From contig JBCBJV010000008.1 in the NCBI GenBank assembly GCA_038522945.1, forward strand, positions 62,001 to 126,000: DNA of 64,000 nucleotides. Reading direction: 5' to 3'. The DNA comes from MED-G105 sp038522945. GTDB lineage: Bacteria; Pseudomonadota; Alphaproteobacteria; Caulobacterales; Parvularculaceae. The notes under the pieces were generated by a model. That model was not told the DNA's origin and did no database searches. It saw only the letters and a list, made by a program, of their open reading frames with translations. Position 1 is the stretch's first letter. Every line of letters starts with the position of its first letter. The position numbers and the translations under genes were made by a program. Shown one piece after another: positions 34,668 through 44,670 of this stretch.

Positions 34668-34827
34668 GAGCCTAACTCAGTGCGAGAAGTGTTCCAACCG
34701 CAAGTTTGAAGAAGCCCAATCACACACGCTTTAGGCCTCTTGCTACCTTGATGAAAGGCGTCACAGTAATAATGAGGTCGACTGGATAGCCGCCGCAGCC
34801 CAATCGTGGTGGGCCGCAACCCGGTGA

Positions 34828-34953
34828 TCAGCCTTGGCGTGCCTTGAAGCGACGCTGGGTCTTGTTGATCACGTAAACACGGCCCCGACGGCGCACCACG
34901 CGGCAATCCTTGTGACGGGATTTCAACGATTTCAATGAGCTTTTGACTTTCAT
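34828..34953 (-). CDS. rpmJ: 50S ribosomal protein L36, zinc-free (YkgO) type
   Basis: A 41-residue, highly basic protein is encoded here: MKVKSSLKSLKSRHKDC, RVVRRRGRVYVINKTQRRFK. This matches the alphaproteobacterial L36 of the YkgO type, with only one Cys in place of the zinc-binding CCHC set. L36 binds 23S rRNA late in 50S assembly. It is a single gene, shorter than most ORF cut-offs, 104 bp from pdeM on the same strand. Confidence 0.95.
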   Translation of the reverse strand: MKVKSSLKSLKSRHKDCRVVRRRGRVYVINKTQRRFKARQG

Positions 34954-35057
34954 TTCGGGTCTCGCAGGCGCGTGTGGTTAAATCGAGCCGCGGTTGATAT
35001 CGGTGTAGGGCCCTATTGTCAACTGACGTAAGAGCCCTGGTCTTGTTTCATTCAATC

Positions 35058-35840
35058 CTATCCCGCCATACGGGCAATAGGTGCCGGATCTGGCAAAAGC
35101 CCTGCCATGGTGAAGGGGTAAACCCCCTCGCCGCCCAGGACCCACGCTACCGGCCGGTCGCAAAGTCCCTCGAATGCCCCATCCAGTATGTTCAATCCGC
35201 CCGTGTAGGCCCCGAATGCTGGCAGGATCATCCGCCGGTCATCCGCCAGGAAGCAGCGCCGACGAATGGTTCGGCTCTGCGCCTTGACCTTGGCGCACGG
35301 GTGCAGGTGCCCCGCCACTTCACCGGGCCTCGGCGTTCCCGTTGGCTCGTGGGTCAGGAATAGCCTGCCGAGGGTCATTTCCTCGGCCACCTCGCCCTTG
35401 AACCGCGCAGGCGGCGCGGGGTCGTGATTGCCAAGGATCCAGGTCCATGCGGCCTCGCGTTGGAGAGCGTTCAATCGATCTGCATCCGCCGTGGCCATGC
35501 GCCCTTCGGCCTCTGTGTCGTGAAACGCGTCCCCAAGAGAGATGACCCGCTTCGGCGCGAGTGCCCGCACCACATAAAGAAGCCGCTTCAGGGTTGTTCG
35601 CGTGTCATAGGGGGGCAGTAAAACCCCCTTACGCGCAAATGAAGAGCCCTTCTCAAAGTGAAGGTCTGCCACGAGCAAGGTTTGATGCGCCGGCACATAA
35701 GCCGCGCCGCATGTCAGCGCGACAATCTCTTCACCATTCACGGCGAACTGCGCTGCGCCTTCCAGCACCTTCTCCCTATCTGGCGCCGTGGATCCAGCCC
35801 GCGCCGCCCGGACGACATCTGATCTCTGCGTTTTTACCAT
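35058..35840 (-). CDS. pdeM: Ligase-associated DNA repair endonuclease PdeM
   Basis: The 260-residue metallophosphoesterase shows LLVADLHFEKG, ISLGDAFHD, WILGNHDP, LTHEP and GHLHPCAK, the complete two-metal site. It is named for its association with Lhr-type helicase, exonuclease and ATP-dependent ligase genes in a putative DNA damage response cassette. All four are in this window, but pdeM is separated from lhr by an autotransporter gene on the other strand. The upstream region has only a weak ribosome binding site. Confidence 0.94.
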   Translation of the reverse strand: MVKTQRSDVVRAARAGSTAPDREKVLEGAAQFAVNGEEIVALTCGAAYVPAHQTLLVADLHFEKGSSFARKGVLLPPYDTRTTLKRLLYVVRALAPKRVISLGDAFHDTEAEGRMATADADRLNALQREAAWTWILGNHDPAPPARFKGEVAEEMTLGRLFLTHEPTGTPRPGEVAGHLHPCAKVKAQSRTIRRRCFLADDRRMILPAFGAYTGGLNILDGAFEGLCDRPVAWVLGGEGVYPFTMAGLLPDPAPIARMAG

Positions 35841-36255
35841 AGCTCGCTACACGACACGGTTCCGCGCACACGTGTCAATTTGAGATTTTGCCCATGATGA
35901 TCCGAAATCGGCATCGCTGTTTTGGATCGCCACCCTAACCCCGCCGCCAGGGGTGTTCGATAAGTTTTAATGTAAGGGATCTGGAGTCGGCCAGGCTCAA
36001 GGATTTGGCCGGATTTTTTCGTGCACGAGAGCCTTGCTTGCCTCTCCGCATTGTCACTGTCTGTGGCCAACTGCTGCTGGTTGGATTGCTGAAAGAACCA
36101 AGTCGCCCAGATCTTAACCTGCTCGAAGATTTCAAACTCGAGGCGAAAGGATTGACGAAGCAGTAAAACCTTCAGAAACATGAATACATCAATACAGTTG
36201 CACTGTGTCGTGAACGTATCGAATACTCAAAACATTGAATTGATGGGGAAATATC
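35841..36255. other. Gene-free stretch between pdeM and the autotransporter
   Basis: This is 415 bp between divergent genes. The plus strand has a terminator-like hairpin (CGGCCA, 12-nt loop, TGGCCG at 35988-36011, then ATTTTTT) with no plus-strand gene before it. A 115-codon minus frame crosses the region but has no ribosome binding site and low-complexity sense. I see no other structure. Confidence 0.45.
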
Positions 36256-39200
36256 ATGTCACGATTACTCCTGACAACGAGCACGGTTGCACTTGCGGCG
36301 CTTTTGTTCACCGGGCGCGCAGCAGCACAAGACTGCATGCCGGAGACGCCTATGGACGGGGACGAAGTGATTTGTGTCCCATCAGATGATAATAATAGCC
36401 CAGGGAGCTTTGACTTACTGGCCCACGAACTGAGCGTCACAATCGACCAAACTGATAATTCGCTTCCCTACTTTTTGAATTTTCGTGGCCAAAATAGTAC
36501 CACTATTGTCAATTCAAATATTAGTGACTTATTTCTAGAGTATCTAAATCCAGAGAGCGATGACACGTTGGTATTAAATGGCAACGCGACCTTGCTCGAA
36601 ATTGATTTCGCTGGCGGTAACAATACACTCATTAATCGAGGGTTCATCGACAGCTCCGTTAGTCTGCTGTTCGGCGAAGGTGACGATACGTTCATCAATG
36701 ACGAGGGAGGGTCAGTTGAAGAGGACGTCTTTTTAAGAGACGGCGACAACACTTTCGAGAACCGTGGCACCATCGATCGGGCTGTGGATGTCCAATTCGG
36801 TGCCGGCGACGACACACTTGTATTCAGCGCTAGTGGCGAAAACGAGAACGACTTTTTTCTTGGCGATGGCGATAATACGATAAGTGTATTCGGAGAAGGT
36901 GTCAGGAGCCTCATTGAGGCTGGAAATGGAGACGACTATCTCATTGCGAATTCCGGCAGTCGTCTTTTTGGCTTTGTGGACTTGGGTGACGGCGACAATC
37001 TGGTCGAAATAGCAACAGGAGCTTCCTCCAGTGGGAACATAAGACTGGGGAACGGGGATAATCGTCTGGACATCGAAGAAGGCGGTCGTCTTGATGGCAG
37101 CGTGAGCTTTGTTGCTGGCGATACCTCGATCAACATAGCGGGCACATTTGGGGACTCAGGCTCGATCTCAATTAATGAAGGCAATTCCCTTGTTTCGGTT
37201 ACCGACGGGGCCGTATTTGCAGGGGTCAGTCGCGCATTTGGCGAAGGACAACATCAGTTTGCATTAGACGGAGGCACGTTCACCGGTGATTATTTGGTCT
37301 TCGGTAATGGGAATGGCTTAGTCGATTTTGAGGCTGCGGAGGTTGCTCGTGGCAGTATTCTTTTGGGCGACGGCAATGACGTCGCCACATTTACAAACAG
37401 TCAGGTCGCAGAAAATGTCTTCGTGAATTCAGGAGATGGCGACGACCAGGTTGTGATCGATGGAGGCTTGTTTGGCGCCAGTATTGATCTTGGAGTCGGT
37501 AATGACACTCTGATTATTGAGAGCGGCACAGAGTTTACAGGATCAGCTGACGGCGGCTCTGCCATCTTCCCAGAGACCGAAACGGATACACTTCTCCTTC
37601 GCGCGGAGGGAGCAACGCTTAGCCAGTTCAACAACTTTCAGACAATTGAAGTCGATACCGGTACTGAGTTTCGAACAGGAACAGGACCCGGTTTCCTTTC
37701 TAACACTATCGGCAACCTATCTGTCCTTTCCGGATCGCTCCGGAATGACATTGTGGTTCCATTGACCGGATTGACATTAGCGACCGGCGTCGACATCTCC
37801 GGCGCTGGCACGTTCCTTTTCCAAAACGGTGGTACGGTCAGTCTACCGAGCATGGTCACGCCATCCGACAGCACGACGATCAACGGCCTTCCCTTGCTGC
37901 TCGTATTTGAAGGAGCTGATGTTGACCTTACATCCACCTCGACCCTGAATATTGGGTTTCTGTCGACAGATGATCTGGACCCGCTGCAAACAGCTGGCCT
38001 TCCAGGACTTCCAGGCGCAGATGAAGACCCACGCTTCCTGGCAAACGGTCTTTTTATTCGCGACGGTGCCCTCAATCTGAACGGCGGGGCCTTATCCCTG
38101 ATCGCTAATGGATCGACTCAGATATTCGGGGAAGAAACAATCTCCATCGCCACGGCAACTGAGGGGATAACCGGATCATTCGGCTCTACGTCGATTACAG
38201 GAAACTTCCTCATTTCTGATATTCGGATCGATGGCACGTCCCTGCTCGTCGATATCAGATCACAGATTGGCGCAAATGCGACACTGACGACGTCAGCTGG
38301 TCTTTATGCGGCCTATCTGGATGAGCTTTCTATAACAAGCACACAAGAAACGACGGAAGACCTCATCCGCGATGTGTTAGCTGTCGAAGATGAAACAGCA
38401 CTGGAAACGCTGCTGCGGGGACTTTCCGCAGAGCCGTATGCGTCCATGGATCTCATCAACACGTCGCTGGCATTTTCGATCAAGTCAGCGGTTGGGACCG
38501 GCGGGACTGGGCGACGGCGTTCGTACACAGACGGAAGATTTGAAGCTTGGACTGCCGCATTCCTCGACGACACCTCTCAAGACGGCGTTATCGGCGGTGT
38601 CTCAGGCGCCGACGTTGAACACCGGGGCGGTCTTGTCGGCGCTGGGTACCGGATTTCAGAACAAGTGACCGCCGGCGCCTTTGCGGGTGTTTCAAGTTTC
38701 GAGCAGGACTTCACTGATCTCGCAAGCCAGATCGACGGAGATACCTTCATCTTCGGAGGATATGCGCGCGTCGATAATGGTCCTGTCCGTGCCTCACTCA
38801 TGCTCGCGCGCTCCTCTGGTGAAGCTGACATGACGCGTGCCGTGCCTGTGCTGGACGAATCCGTCCTGGGCCAGACCGATCTGAGCGCCACAATCGCCTC
38901 AGTCGATGTCGCCTACGACCTTCCACTGGCAACCGCCAATATCATGATCAGCCCCCTCGTTGGCCTGACATATGTCAGCTCCACGCGGGATGAGACCAAT
39001 GAAGCGACCAACAACCCCGCGATCCAGTTGGAAGTGGACGATCAGGATACGCGCTTTGTCTTCGCAGACCTTGGCGTTTCGTTCCGCCCCCAGACCGGCC
39101 TTGCAGACAACCGCGTCTTCCCGTCTGTGTCCGGTGGCTACCGGTATGAAGTCCTTGGAAATGACAGCGAGACTTTCGCGAGGCTTGCAGGCGAAAATAC

Positions 39201-39369
39201 CAGCGTCCTGACCCCTGGCCTCGATGCCGCCCGCGGACGCGGGTTCGTGAACGCCGCCATCGCCGGAGCCATCACCGATGCCGTCAGCATCTCTATTGGG
39301 TACAATGGCGAGTTTGGCGATGGCCTCACGCGCCACAACGCGCAAGTTGGGCTGGTGGGTCGCTTTTAA
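36256..39369 (+). CDS. Type V autotransporter with GxGDD/N-repeat passenger
   Basis: The 1037-residue protein has a signal peptide (residues 1-25, ending GRAAAQ), a long passenger to about residue 750, and a C-terminal autotransporter barrel of about 270 residues ending LVGRF. The passenger carries at least eleven GxGD[DN]-type motifs about 22 residues apart (FGEGDDTFIN, LGDGDNTISV, LGNGDNRLDI, LGVGNDTLII), suggesting a beta-helix or solenoid, perhaps calcium-binding as in RTX motifs. GGGGAA lies 6 nt before the ATG. The stop overlaps that of the convergent lhr by 4 bp. The gene separates pdeM from lhr. The function is unknown, probably adhesion or surface structure. Confidence 0.88.
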   Translation: MSRLLLTTSTVALAALLFTGRAAAQDCMPETPMDGDEVICVPSDDNNSPGSFDLLAHELSVTIDQTDNSLPYFLNFRGQNSTTIVNSNISDLFLEYLNPESDDTLVLNGNATLLEIDFAGGNNTLINRGFIDSSVSLLFGEGDDTFINDEGGSVEEDVFLRDGDNTFENRGTIDRAVDVQFGAGDDTLVFSASGENENDFFLGDGDNTISVFGEGVRSLIEAGNGDDYLIANSGSRLFGFVDLGDGDNLVEIATGASSSGNIRLGNGDNRLDIEEGGRLDGSVSFVAGDTSINIAGTFGDSGSISINEGNSLVSVTDGAVFAGVSRAFGEGQHQFALDGGTFTGDYLVFGNGNGLVDFEAAEVARGSILLGDGNDVATFTNSQVAENVFVNSGDGDDQVVIDGGLFGASIDLGVGNDTLIIESGTEFTGSADGGSAIFPETETDTLLLRAEGATLSQFNNFQTIEVDTGTEFRTGTGPGFLSNTIGNLSVLSGSLRNDIVVPLTGLTLATGVDISGAGTFLFQNGGTVSLPSMVTPSDSTTINGLPLLLVFEGADVDLTSTSTLNIGFLSTDDLDPLQTAGLPGLPGADEDPRFLANGLFIRDGALNLNGGALSLIANGSTQIFGEETISIATATEGITGSFGSTSITGNFLISDIRIDGTSLLVDIRSQIGANATLTTSAGLYAAYLDELSITSTQETTEDLIRDVLAVEDETALETLLRGLSAEPYASMDLINTSLAFSIKSAVGTGGTGRRRSYTDGRFEAWTAAFLDDTSQDGVIGGVSGADVEHRGGLVGAGYRISEQVTAGAFAGVSSFEQDFTDLASQIDGDTFIFGGYARVDNGPVRASLMLARSSGEADMTRAVPVLDESVLGQTDLSATIASVDVAYDLPLATANIMISPLVGLTYVSSTRDETNEATNNPAIQLEVDDQDTRFVFADLGVSFRPQTGLADNRVFPSVSGGYRYEVLGNDSETFARLAGENTSVLTPGLDAARGRGFVNAAIAGAITDAVSISIGYNGEFGDGLTRHNAQVGLVGRF

Positions 39370-41876
39370 CGCCCGCCCATCGCCTCGGCGATGATTGCGT
39401 CAGAGGCTTCTTTGAGCATCTCCTCCTGGGCTTCGCCGACGATGATCTCCTTACTGATTTCGAGCATGACCGGCACGGCGAGCGGCGAGACGCGGTCAAG
39501 TGCAGCGTGATTGATCCGGCCACGGACACGAGAGAGCAGCCCTTGCAAGCGCGCCAGATCGAGGAACCCCCCTGCGGCGTCGTTCCATGCGGCCTGGAGG
39601 AGGATATGGTCCGGCTCGTGTTCCTTCAGGACGTCGAAAATAAGATCCGATGAGAAGTTCACCTGACGTCCCGTTTTCTCCAGGCCCGGATGGCGGCGTT
39701 CCACCAGCCCTGAGATAATCGCACAGTTCCGGAATGTGCGCTTCATGAGGACCGAGTCCTGCAGCCAGTCCTCGAGGTCATCGCCAAGCATATCCTCCGC
39801 AAACAGATTGTCCATGGGGATGCCGCCCATATCTTTGCGCGCCCAGACCGAAAGCGAATACTCCGTGGGCACAAACCCCAAGGGCTGCGCCCCCATTCGT
39901 TCCAGGCGGCGGGTCAGAAGTGTGCCAAGGGTTTGGTGGGCGAGACGACCATCAAAAGGGTAGCAAACGAGAAAATGGCGATTGCCATTGGGAAATGTCT
40001 CCACCAGCAACTCATCGGGCGCAGGGATCACCGAGACATCTTTTTGGATATGGAGCCAATCTCGGATGGGGTCCGGCAAGTCGCGCCACTTGGTTGGATC
40101 GCTGATCATGGCGCGGACCCGACCTGCAAGATAGGTTGTAAGCGGAAATTTGCCCCCCTGCCAGGTCGGGATGCGTGGCTCTTCGAAGGGCGCGCGCGTG
40201 ACCATACAGTCGCTGCCGACAACCCCTTCAAACCGAAGGACTTCGCCCGCAAACATAAACGTGTCGCCCGGGCTCATGGTCTCAATAAAGTACTCTTCCA
40301 TGGTCCCGAGCTTGCGTCCCGGACGTTTGGGCCCCTTCCCGCTGGCAAGCCGGATATTGAGGGATGCGGCTTCGACGATGGCGCCCACATTAAGCCGATA
40401 TTGTTGCGCGACACGTTTATCCCGAATGCGATATTGCCCATCCTTATCCTGAACGATTTTGCGGTAACGGTCGTAGGACTTTAGCGCGTACCCGCCGGTC
40501 GCCGCGAACGCCACCGCCCTATCGAAAGTCTCTTTGGAAAGACCCGCATAAGGCGCAGCGCTGATGATCTCATGGTACAGAGTATCGGCATCAAACGGCT
40601 CCGCGCACGCCATACCAGTGATATGTTGCGCGAGCACGTCCAACGCACCACTGCGGTTATCGTCGCCATCAAGGGCGGCTTCTTCAATGGCATCTTTGGC
40701 CGCGATGCATTCCAGGACTTCGAACCGGTTTCCGGGCACAATCAATGCCGCTGAAGGTTCGTTCATCCGGTGATTGGCGCGGCCGATCCGCTGAGTTAGA
40801 CGGCTTGCGCCCTTGGGGGCCCCGATCTGGATCACAAGATCCACATCGCCCCAGTCAATCCCGAGGTCGAGGGTCGATGTGCACACCACCGCCTTGAGCC
40901 CACCGCGGGTCATGGCCGCTTCCACCTTTCGGCGTTGTTCCTTATCGAGGGAGCCATGGTGCAGCGCGATGGGCAGGTTATCTTCATTCAGCCGCCATAG
41001 CGCCTGGAAGGTGAGTTCAGCCTGACTGCGCGTATTGACAAACACAAGGGTCAAGTCCGCCTTCTTGATTTCCTCATAGAGTTCCGCCCACGCATGACGG
41101 GCGGAATGCCCCGACCAGGGAATGCGGTTTTCAGAATTCAGAATACGGACTGTCGGTTTCTCGCCCCCTTCCGCCCGGATCAGGACAGCACTATCTGCCT
41201 CAGGCGTATTCTGGGGGGCCAGATAAGCAAGCAATGGCGCCGGGTCGGGCACCGTTGCCGAAAGACCGGTTAAGCGTACCTCAGGGGCGAGCCTGCGTAG
41301 TCGGGCGATGCCGAGAGCAAGCAAGTGCCCGCGCTTACCGGGCGCAATCGCGTGCAGCTCATCAATGATGATCGCTCTTAGGCCCTTGAAGAAATTCGCC
41401 GCGTCGGGATTGGAAACGAGAAGCGCCACCTGTTCGGGCGTCGTCAACAAAATATCCGGGGGATGCAGTTTCTGACGCTGACGCTTTGCTGGGGGCGTGT
41501 CTCCTGTTCTCGTCTCCAGCTTGATCGCCAGAGCCATCTCCGCCACGGGCGTTTCCACATTTCGGGCAATATCTACGGCCAGTGCCTTCAAAGGAGACAC
41601 ATAGAGCGTATGCAGACCATTGCCGCCACCGGTACGGTGCAAATCAATCAGGCTCGGCAAAAAACCCGCGAGGGTTTTGCCGCCGCCGGTCGGTGCGATG
41701 AGGAGGTGTGATTTGCCTTCGTGGGCGGCCGCAAGGCAGTCGAGCTGATGGGGTCGCGGCGCCCAGCCGCGCCCGTTGAACCAGTTGGAAAAAACATCAG
41801 GAACGGCAACGGTCGGGGACGGTCCGTTGCCGCTCTTCTTTTTCTTCCCTGAAGCCTTGCGTGCTGATGTCGCCAT
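39366..41876 (-). CDS. Ligase-associated DEXH-box helicase (Lhr-core type)
   Basis: The 836-residue helicase has a basic N-terminal tail (KASGKKKKSG), superfamily 2 motifs including Walker A APTGGGKT, DELH, GLSATVPDP and GRANHR, and the Lhr-core C-terminal region with DALD-type winged-helix and beta-barrel parts. In this cassette it is thought to unwind DNA for repair with PdeM, the exonuclease and the ligase; the cassette's exact role is not established. Its stop overlaps the autotransporter stop by 4 bp. The next cassette gene lies beyond a DUF305 gene, on the opposite strand. Confidence 0.94.
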   Translation of the reverse strand: MATSARKASGKKKKSGNGPSPTVAVPDVFSNWFNGRGWAPRPHQLDCLAAAHEGKSHLLIAPTGGGKTLAGFLPSLIDLHRTGGGNGLHTLYVSPLKALAVDIARNVETPVAEMALAIKLETRTGDTPPAKRQRQKLHPPDILLTTPEQVALLVSNPDAANFFKGLRAIIIDELHAIAPGKRGHLLALGIARLRRLAPEVRLTGLSATVPDPAPLLAYLAPQNTPEADSAVLIRAEGGEKPTVRILNSENRIPWSGHSARHAWAELYEEIKKADLTLVFVNTRSQAELTFQALWRLNEDNLPIALHHGSLDKEQRRKVEAAMTRGGLKAVVCTSTLDLGIDWGDVDLVIQIGAPKGASRLTQRIGRANHRMNEPSAALIVPGNRFEVLECIAAKDAIEEAALDGDDNRSGALDVLAQHITGMACAEPFDADTLYHEIISAAPYAGLSKETFDRAVAFAATGGYALKSYDRYRKIVQDKDGQYRIRDKRVAQQYRLNVGAIVEAASLNIRLASGKGPKRPGRKLGTMEEYFIETMSPGDTFMFAGEVLRFEGVVGSDCMVTRAPFEEPRIPTWQGGKFPLTTYLAGRVRAMISDPTKWRDLPDPIRDWLHIQKDVSVIPAPDELLVETFPNGNRHFLVCYPFDGRLAHQTLGTLLTRRLERMGAQPLGFVPTEYSLSVWARKDMGGIPMDNLFAEDMLGDDLEDWLQDSVLMKRTFRNCAIISGLVERRHPGLEKTGRQVNFSSDLIFDVLKEHEPDHILLQAAWNDAAGGFLDLARLQGLLSRVRGRINHAALDRVSPLAVPVMLEISKEIIVGEAQEEMLKEASDAIIAEAMGGR

Positions 41877-41972
41877 GGCGATGTCATATCACGGCGGACA
41901 AGACACTCGAAACCAATCGCCAGAACGAACCACCATTTGTCTGTCTTGGCTAAGCCCGAGTGTTCGCAGCTC

Positions 41973-44411
41973 TTACCGCAAAAGGGCCGCCATGTCGTTC
42001 AAAGTCTCCGCAAGCCCTGCGTGGGACGCGGTCTCGCCTTTGCTCACGTCCTTGGCGATTTCCTTGAGCGTTTTTGAAAGCCGGCGGTCAGGCTCGCCCG
42101 CCTCCAGCGCGGACTGGCCTCTGGCTACCGCGTCTTTGACGGCGTCCATCAAGTCAGTATCGGGTGTATCCATCCGAGCAAGTTGATCGACATACGCCAT
42201 GGCCACCACAGGGTCAGCCGGCCAGGTCACACGGAATTGCTGTTGCGGGTTCACGACATCGCCCTGCTCCGCCAAACCGGCAGCCGCGATTTCATTCTCG
42301 GTCAGAAAATCGCTGGGCGACAAAGCCAGAACATCAAGCCCGCGGGTGATTTCGGTGGCGTAGATCTGGCCGTCATACCAGTAGGCAGACCAATATCCAC
42401 CGAGGATGAGATGCTCTTCGCTGATTGGACCACGGTCAAAATAGGCGATCTCCACCGGGTTCGATGAATCGGTGAAATCGATCACGGATAGCCCGCCCTG
42501 ATACCAGGCCTGAACAAAGATATCCCGTCCTGGCACCGGCACGATTGAGCCGTTGTGAGCGACACAGTTTTCCTTGTCGCTCTGCGGGGCAGGCATCTTG
42601 AAATAGCTGCGGAATTCCAGCTTGCCATCAACAATGTCATAGATGGCATCAGCGCCCCAGTCTTTTGGATCGTGGGTCCGACACCGCGGGCGACTGCCCC
42701 CGCCCCATTCATCCGTAAACAGCACTTTCGTGCCATCATTGTTGAATGTCGCGGAATGCCAATACGCAAAGCCTTTGTCGGTGACCGCGTCGAGGCGCTT
42801 TGGCTTTCGCGGGTTCGAAATGTCGAAAATGATGCCATTGCCAGAACACGCCCCGGCAGCGAGTTTTTTATCCGGGAAGAGCGTAATGTCGTGGCACTGG
42901 TCGGTGGGGTGTGTGGTCTGGGTGTCCTCACCATGGTCACCCCCCTGCCAAAGCCCGGCGATTTGGCCGTTCTTGGGATCGGCAAAAACTGTCGGGCTGT
43001 CGATGATTTTCGCCTTGGACGGATCATCGACGGGAATTTCAATGACATCAATCCGAAAGAGCGCTGTTCGGTTGTCGCCTGCAATCTCGCCAATGCAACC
43101 TTCCAGCTCTTCACTCTTGCGGACAAACCCGGTGCCGGAGTTATAGACGAGGATCTTGCCATCCCCTTCAGGCCCCTTCACGACTGAATGGGTGTGCGAT
43201 CCCCGGCACGTCTGAACAATGCCAACCTGGCGCGGGCGCGCCAGATCGCTGATGTCGAAGATACGTATGCCGCGGAACCGCTCCGGGCTCACATCTTCGC
43301 TCACGCCCTGGAGGCCGCAATCAACGCGGCCGCGTGTTTGCTCCACCGACATGATAAGCAAGTCGCCAACAACGGAGACATCTCCTTGACCGCCAGGGCA
43401 GACGACCGAACTGAAAAGCTCAGGCGCTTCACCCCGCGCCAATTTGTAGACGTTAAAGCCGTGATAGCTGCCCGCGACGAGAACATCGCCTGCAAAGGCC
43501 ATATCTGTGTTTGAAAAGCTCAAAAGCGGAGAACGACTTCCCCATTCGGTGTCTTCATTGTCCTGATCATCTTGCCGGATATCATCTCCGGCGTCATCCT
43601 CGCCATCATCCCCGCTGGGTACCGGCGGCGGCAGCTGCGCCGGGTTAGCCGGGTCAAAAAAGCCATCAGGTTTGGGCAAGGCTGCGACCAGCGTCAGGTT
43701 CATAGCCGCTTCGCCCGCGTCCGTCAGACCAGCAGTCAGGGCTGCGCGGGGATCTTCGGACAAGTCGGCGAGAAGACTATTCATGCGTTCGATTTCAGCT
43801 GTCTGGTCGCCGATGACGTCATTGACAAACTCGAACAACACCGGGTCATAGGCTGAGCCCGGTTTGATCAGCAGCTCCTCGGCCATTTTCACTGCGCCGT
43901 CATGGTGGGCAATCATCAGCTCCAGGAACAAGCGGTCAAACGGAACTCCTTCGAGTGTTGCTAGCTTGGCCATATCTTCCGGTGACGCCATGCCGGCCAT
44001 TTTGTGGGACATATGCATGGCGTGATGGGCGGCGGGGTCCGGGACGTTCTGTCCGCGGTCGCGGAGCCAGCCTTGCATAAATTCGATTTCGTCTGCCTGC
44101 GTTGCGTCGATCTTGCCGGCCAGGGTGCTCAAGTCTTCATTGTTGGTCCGATCTTTCACCAAAGCCGCCATCTGGACGGCCTGATGATGATGCGGGATCA
44201 TGTCCTGCATGAAGCGCACATCGTCTGGCGAAAACCGCGTATCGGCGATCTTGACAGCTTCTTGTGCCGTTAGTTCTCGAGTTGCGCTCCCCGGTGCCCC
44301 CGGCTGCACAATGGGCGCGTCTTGCGCAACCACCGGAATGGCGGTCAACGACACACATGCCGCATATGCAAAAGCGACCGAACGTGAGCGGCCAGAAAGC
44401 TTTGCCTTCAA
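41973..44411 (-). CDS. DUF305 and LVIVD-repeat exported protein
   Basis: The frame opens at 44522, but TTG 44411 has AAGAGGG 9 nt upstream and starts a good signal peptide (about 30 residues, ending VVAQ), so I use it (812 residues). Two DUF305 units follow (RFMQDMIPHHHQAVQMAALV, then LELMIAHHDGAVKMAEELL), a ferritin-like four-helix fold with paired His. An acidic linker (DDGEDDAGDDIRQDDQDNED) leads to a beta-propeller with LVIVD-type repeats (GIRIFDISDLARP, GLSVIDFTDSSNP). The final 100 residues are helical. A metal-binding role is inferred from family traits. It separates lhr from the exonuclease and ligase genes. Confidence 0.85.
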   Translation of the reverse strand: MKAKLSGRSRSVAFAYAACVSLTAIPVVAQDAPIVQPGAPGSATRELTAQEAVKIADTRFSPDDVRFMQDMIPHHHQAVQMAALVKDRTNNEDLSTLAGKIDATQADEIEFMQGWLRDRGQNVPDPAAHHAMHMSHKMAGMASPEDMAKLATLEGVPFDRLFLELMIAHHDGAVKMAEELLIKPGSAYDPVLFEFVNDVIGDQTAEIERMNSLLADLSEDPRAALTAGLTDAGEAAMNLTLVAALPKPDGFFDPANPAQLPPPVPSGDDGEDDAGDDIRQDDQDNEDTEWGSRSPLLSFSNTDMAFAGDVLVAGSYHGFNVYKLARGEAPELFSSVVCPGGQGDVSVVGDLLIMSVEQTRGRVDCGLQGVSEDVSPERFRGIRIFDISDLARPRQVGIVQTCRGSHTHSVVKGPEGDGKILVYNSGTGFVRKSEELEGCIGEIAGDNRTALFRIDVIEIPVDDPSKAKIIDSPTVFADPKNGQIAGLWQGGDHGEDTQTTHPTDQCHDITLFPDKKLAAGACSGNGIIFDISNPRKPKRLDAVTDKGFAYWHSATFNNDGTKVLFTDEWGGGSRPRCRTHDPKDWGADAIYDIVDGKLEFRSYFKMPAPQSDKENCVAHNGSIVPVPGRDIFVQAWYQGGLSVIDFTDSSNPVEIAYFDRGPISEEHLILGGYWSAYWYDGQIYATEITRGLDVLALSPSDFLTENEIAAAGLAEQGDVVNPQQQFRVTWPADPVVAMAYVDQLARMDTPDTDLMDAVKDAVARGQSALEAGEPDRRLSKTLKEIAKDVSKGETASHAGLAETLNDMAALLR

Positions 44412-44670
44412 CGTATTAATCCCTCTTAAACTACCGGTTCTGCCGCTTTTTCTCAGCGGTCTGTCGATGGTGCCGGCATAGAGTGAGCCCTCTGACATTT
44501 GCCGGGAGCTTGAGTGCACCACTACATGACAACTGTGTAAAGATGTGGAAGACCAAATTGTTCCGATCTTGCGGACTTGCCACGCAAGGTCAGGCCACCA
44601 TATCTCTCAGGCGCGCGCAAATGGGCGCAACCAAAAACAAAAAGGCCCAGAGGAACGGACACCGCTGCCA

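Noticed and set aside
35834..36181. A 115-codon minus-strand frame in the gap after pdeM
   Set aside because: No ribosome binding site, no recognisable domain, overlap with the pdeM start, and composition of chance frames.
36600..37500. Repeated GGCGACGACA-like DNA in the autotransporter as a CRISPR or tandem DNA repeat
   Set aside because: The repetition is in protein motifs with varied spacing and no conserved nucleotide repeat or spacers.
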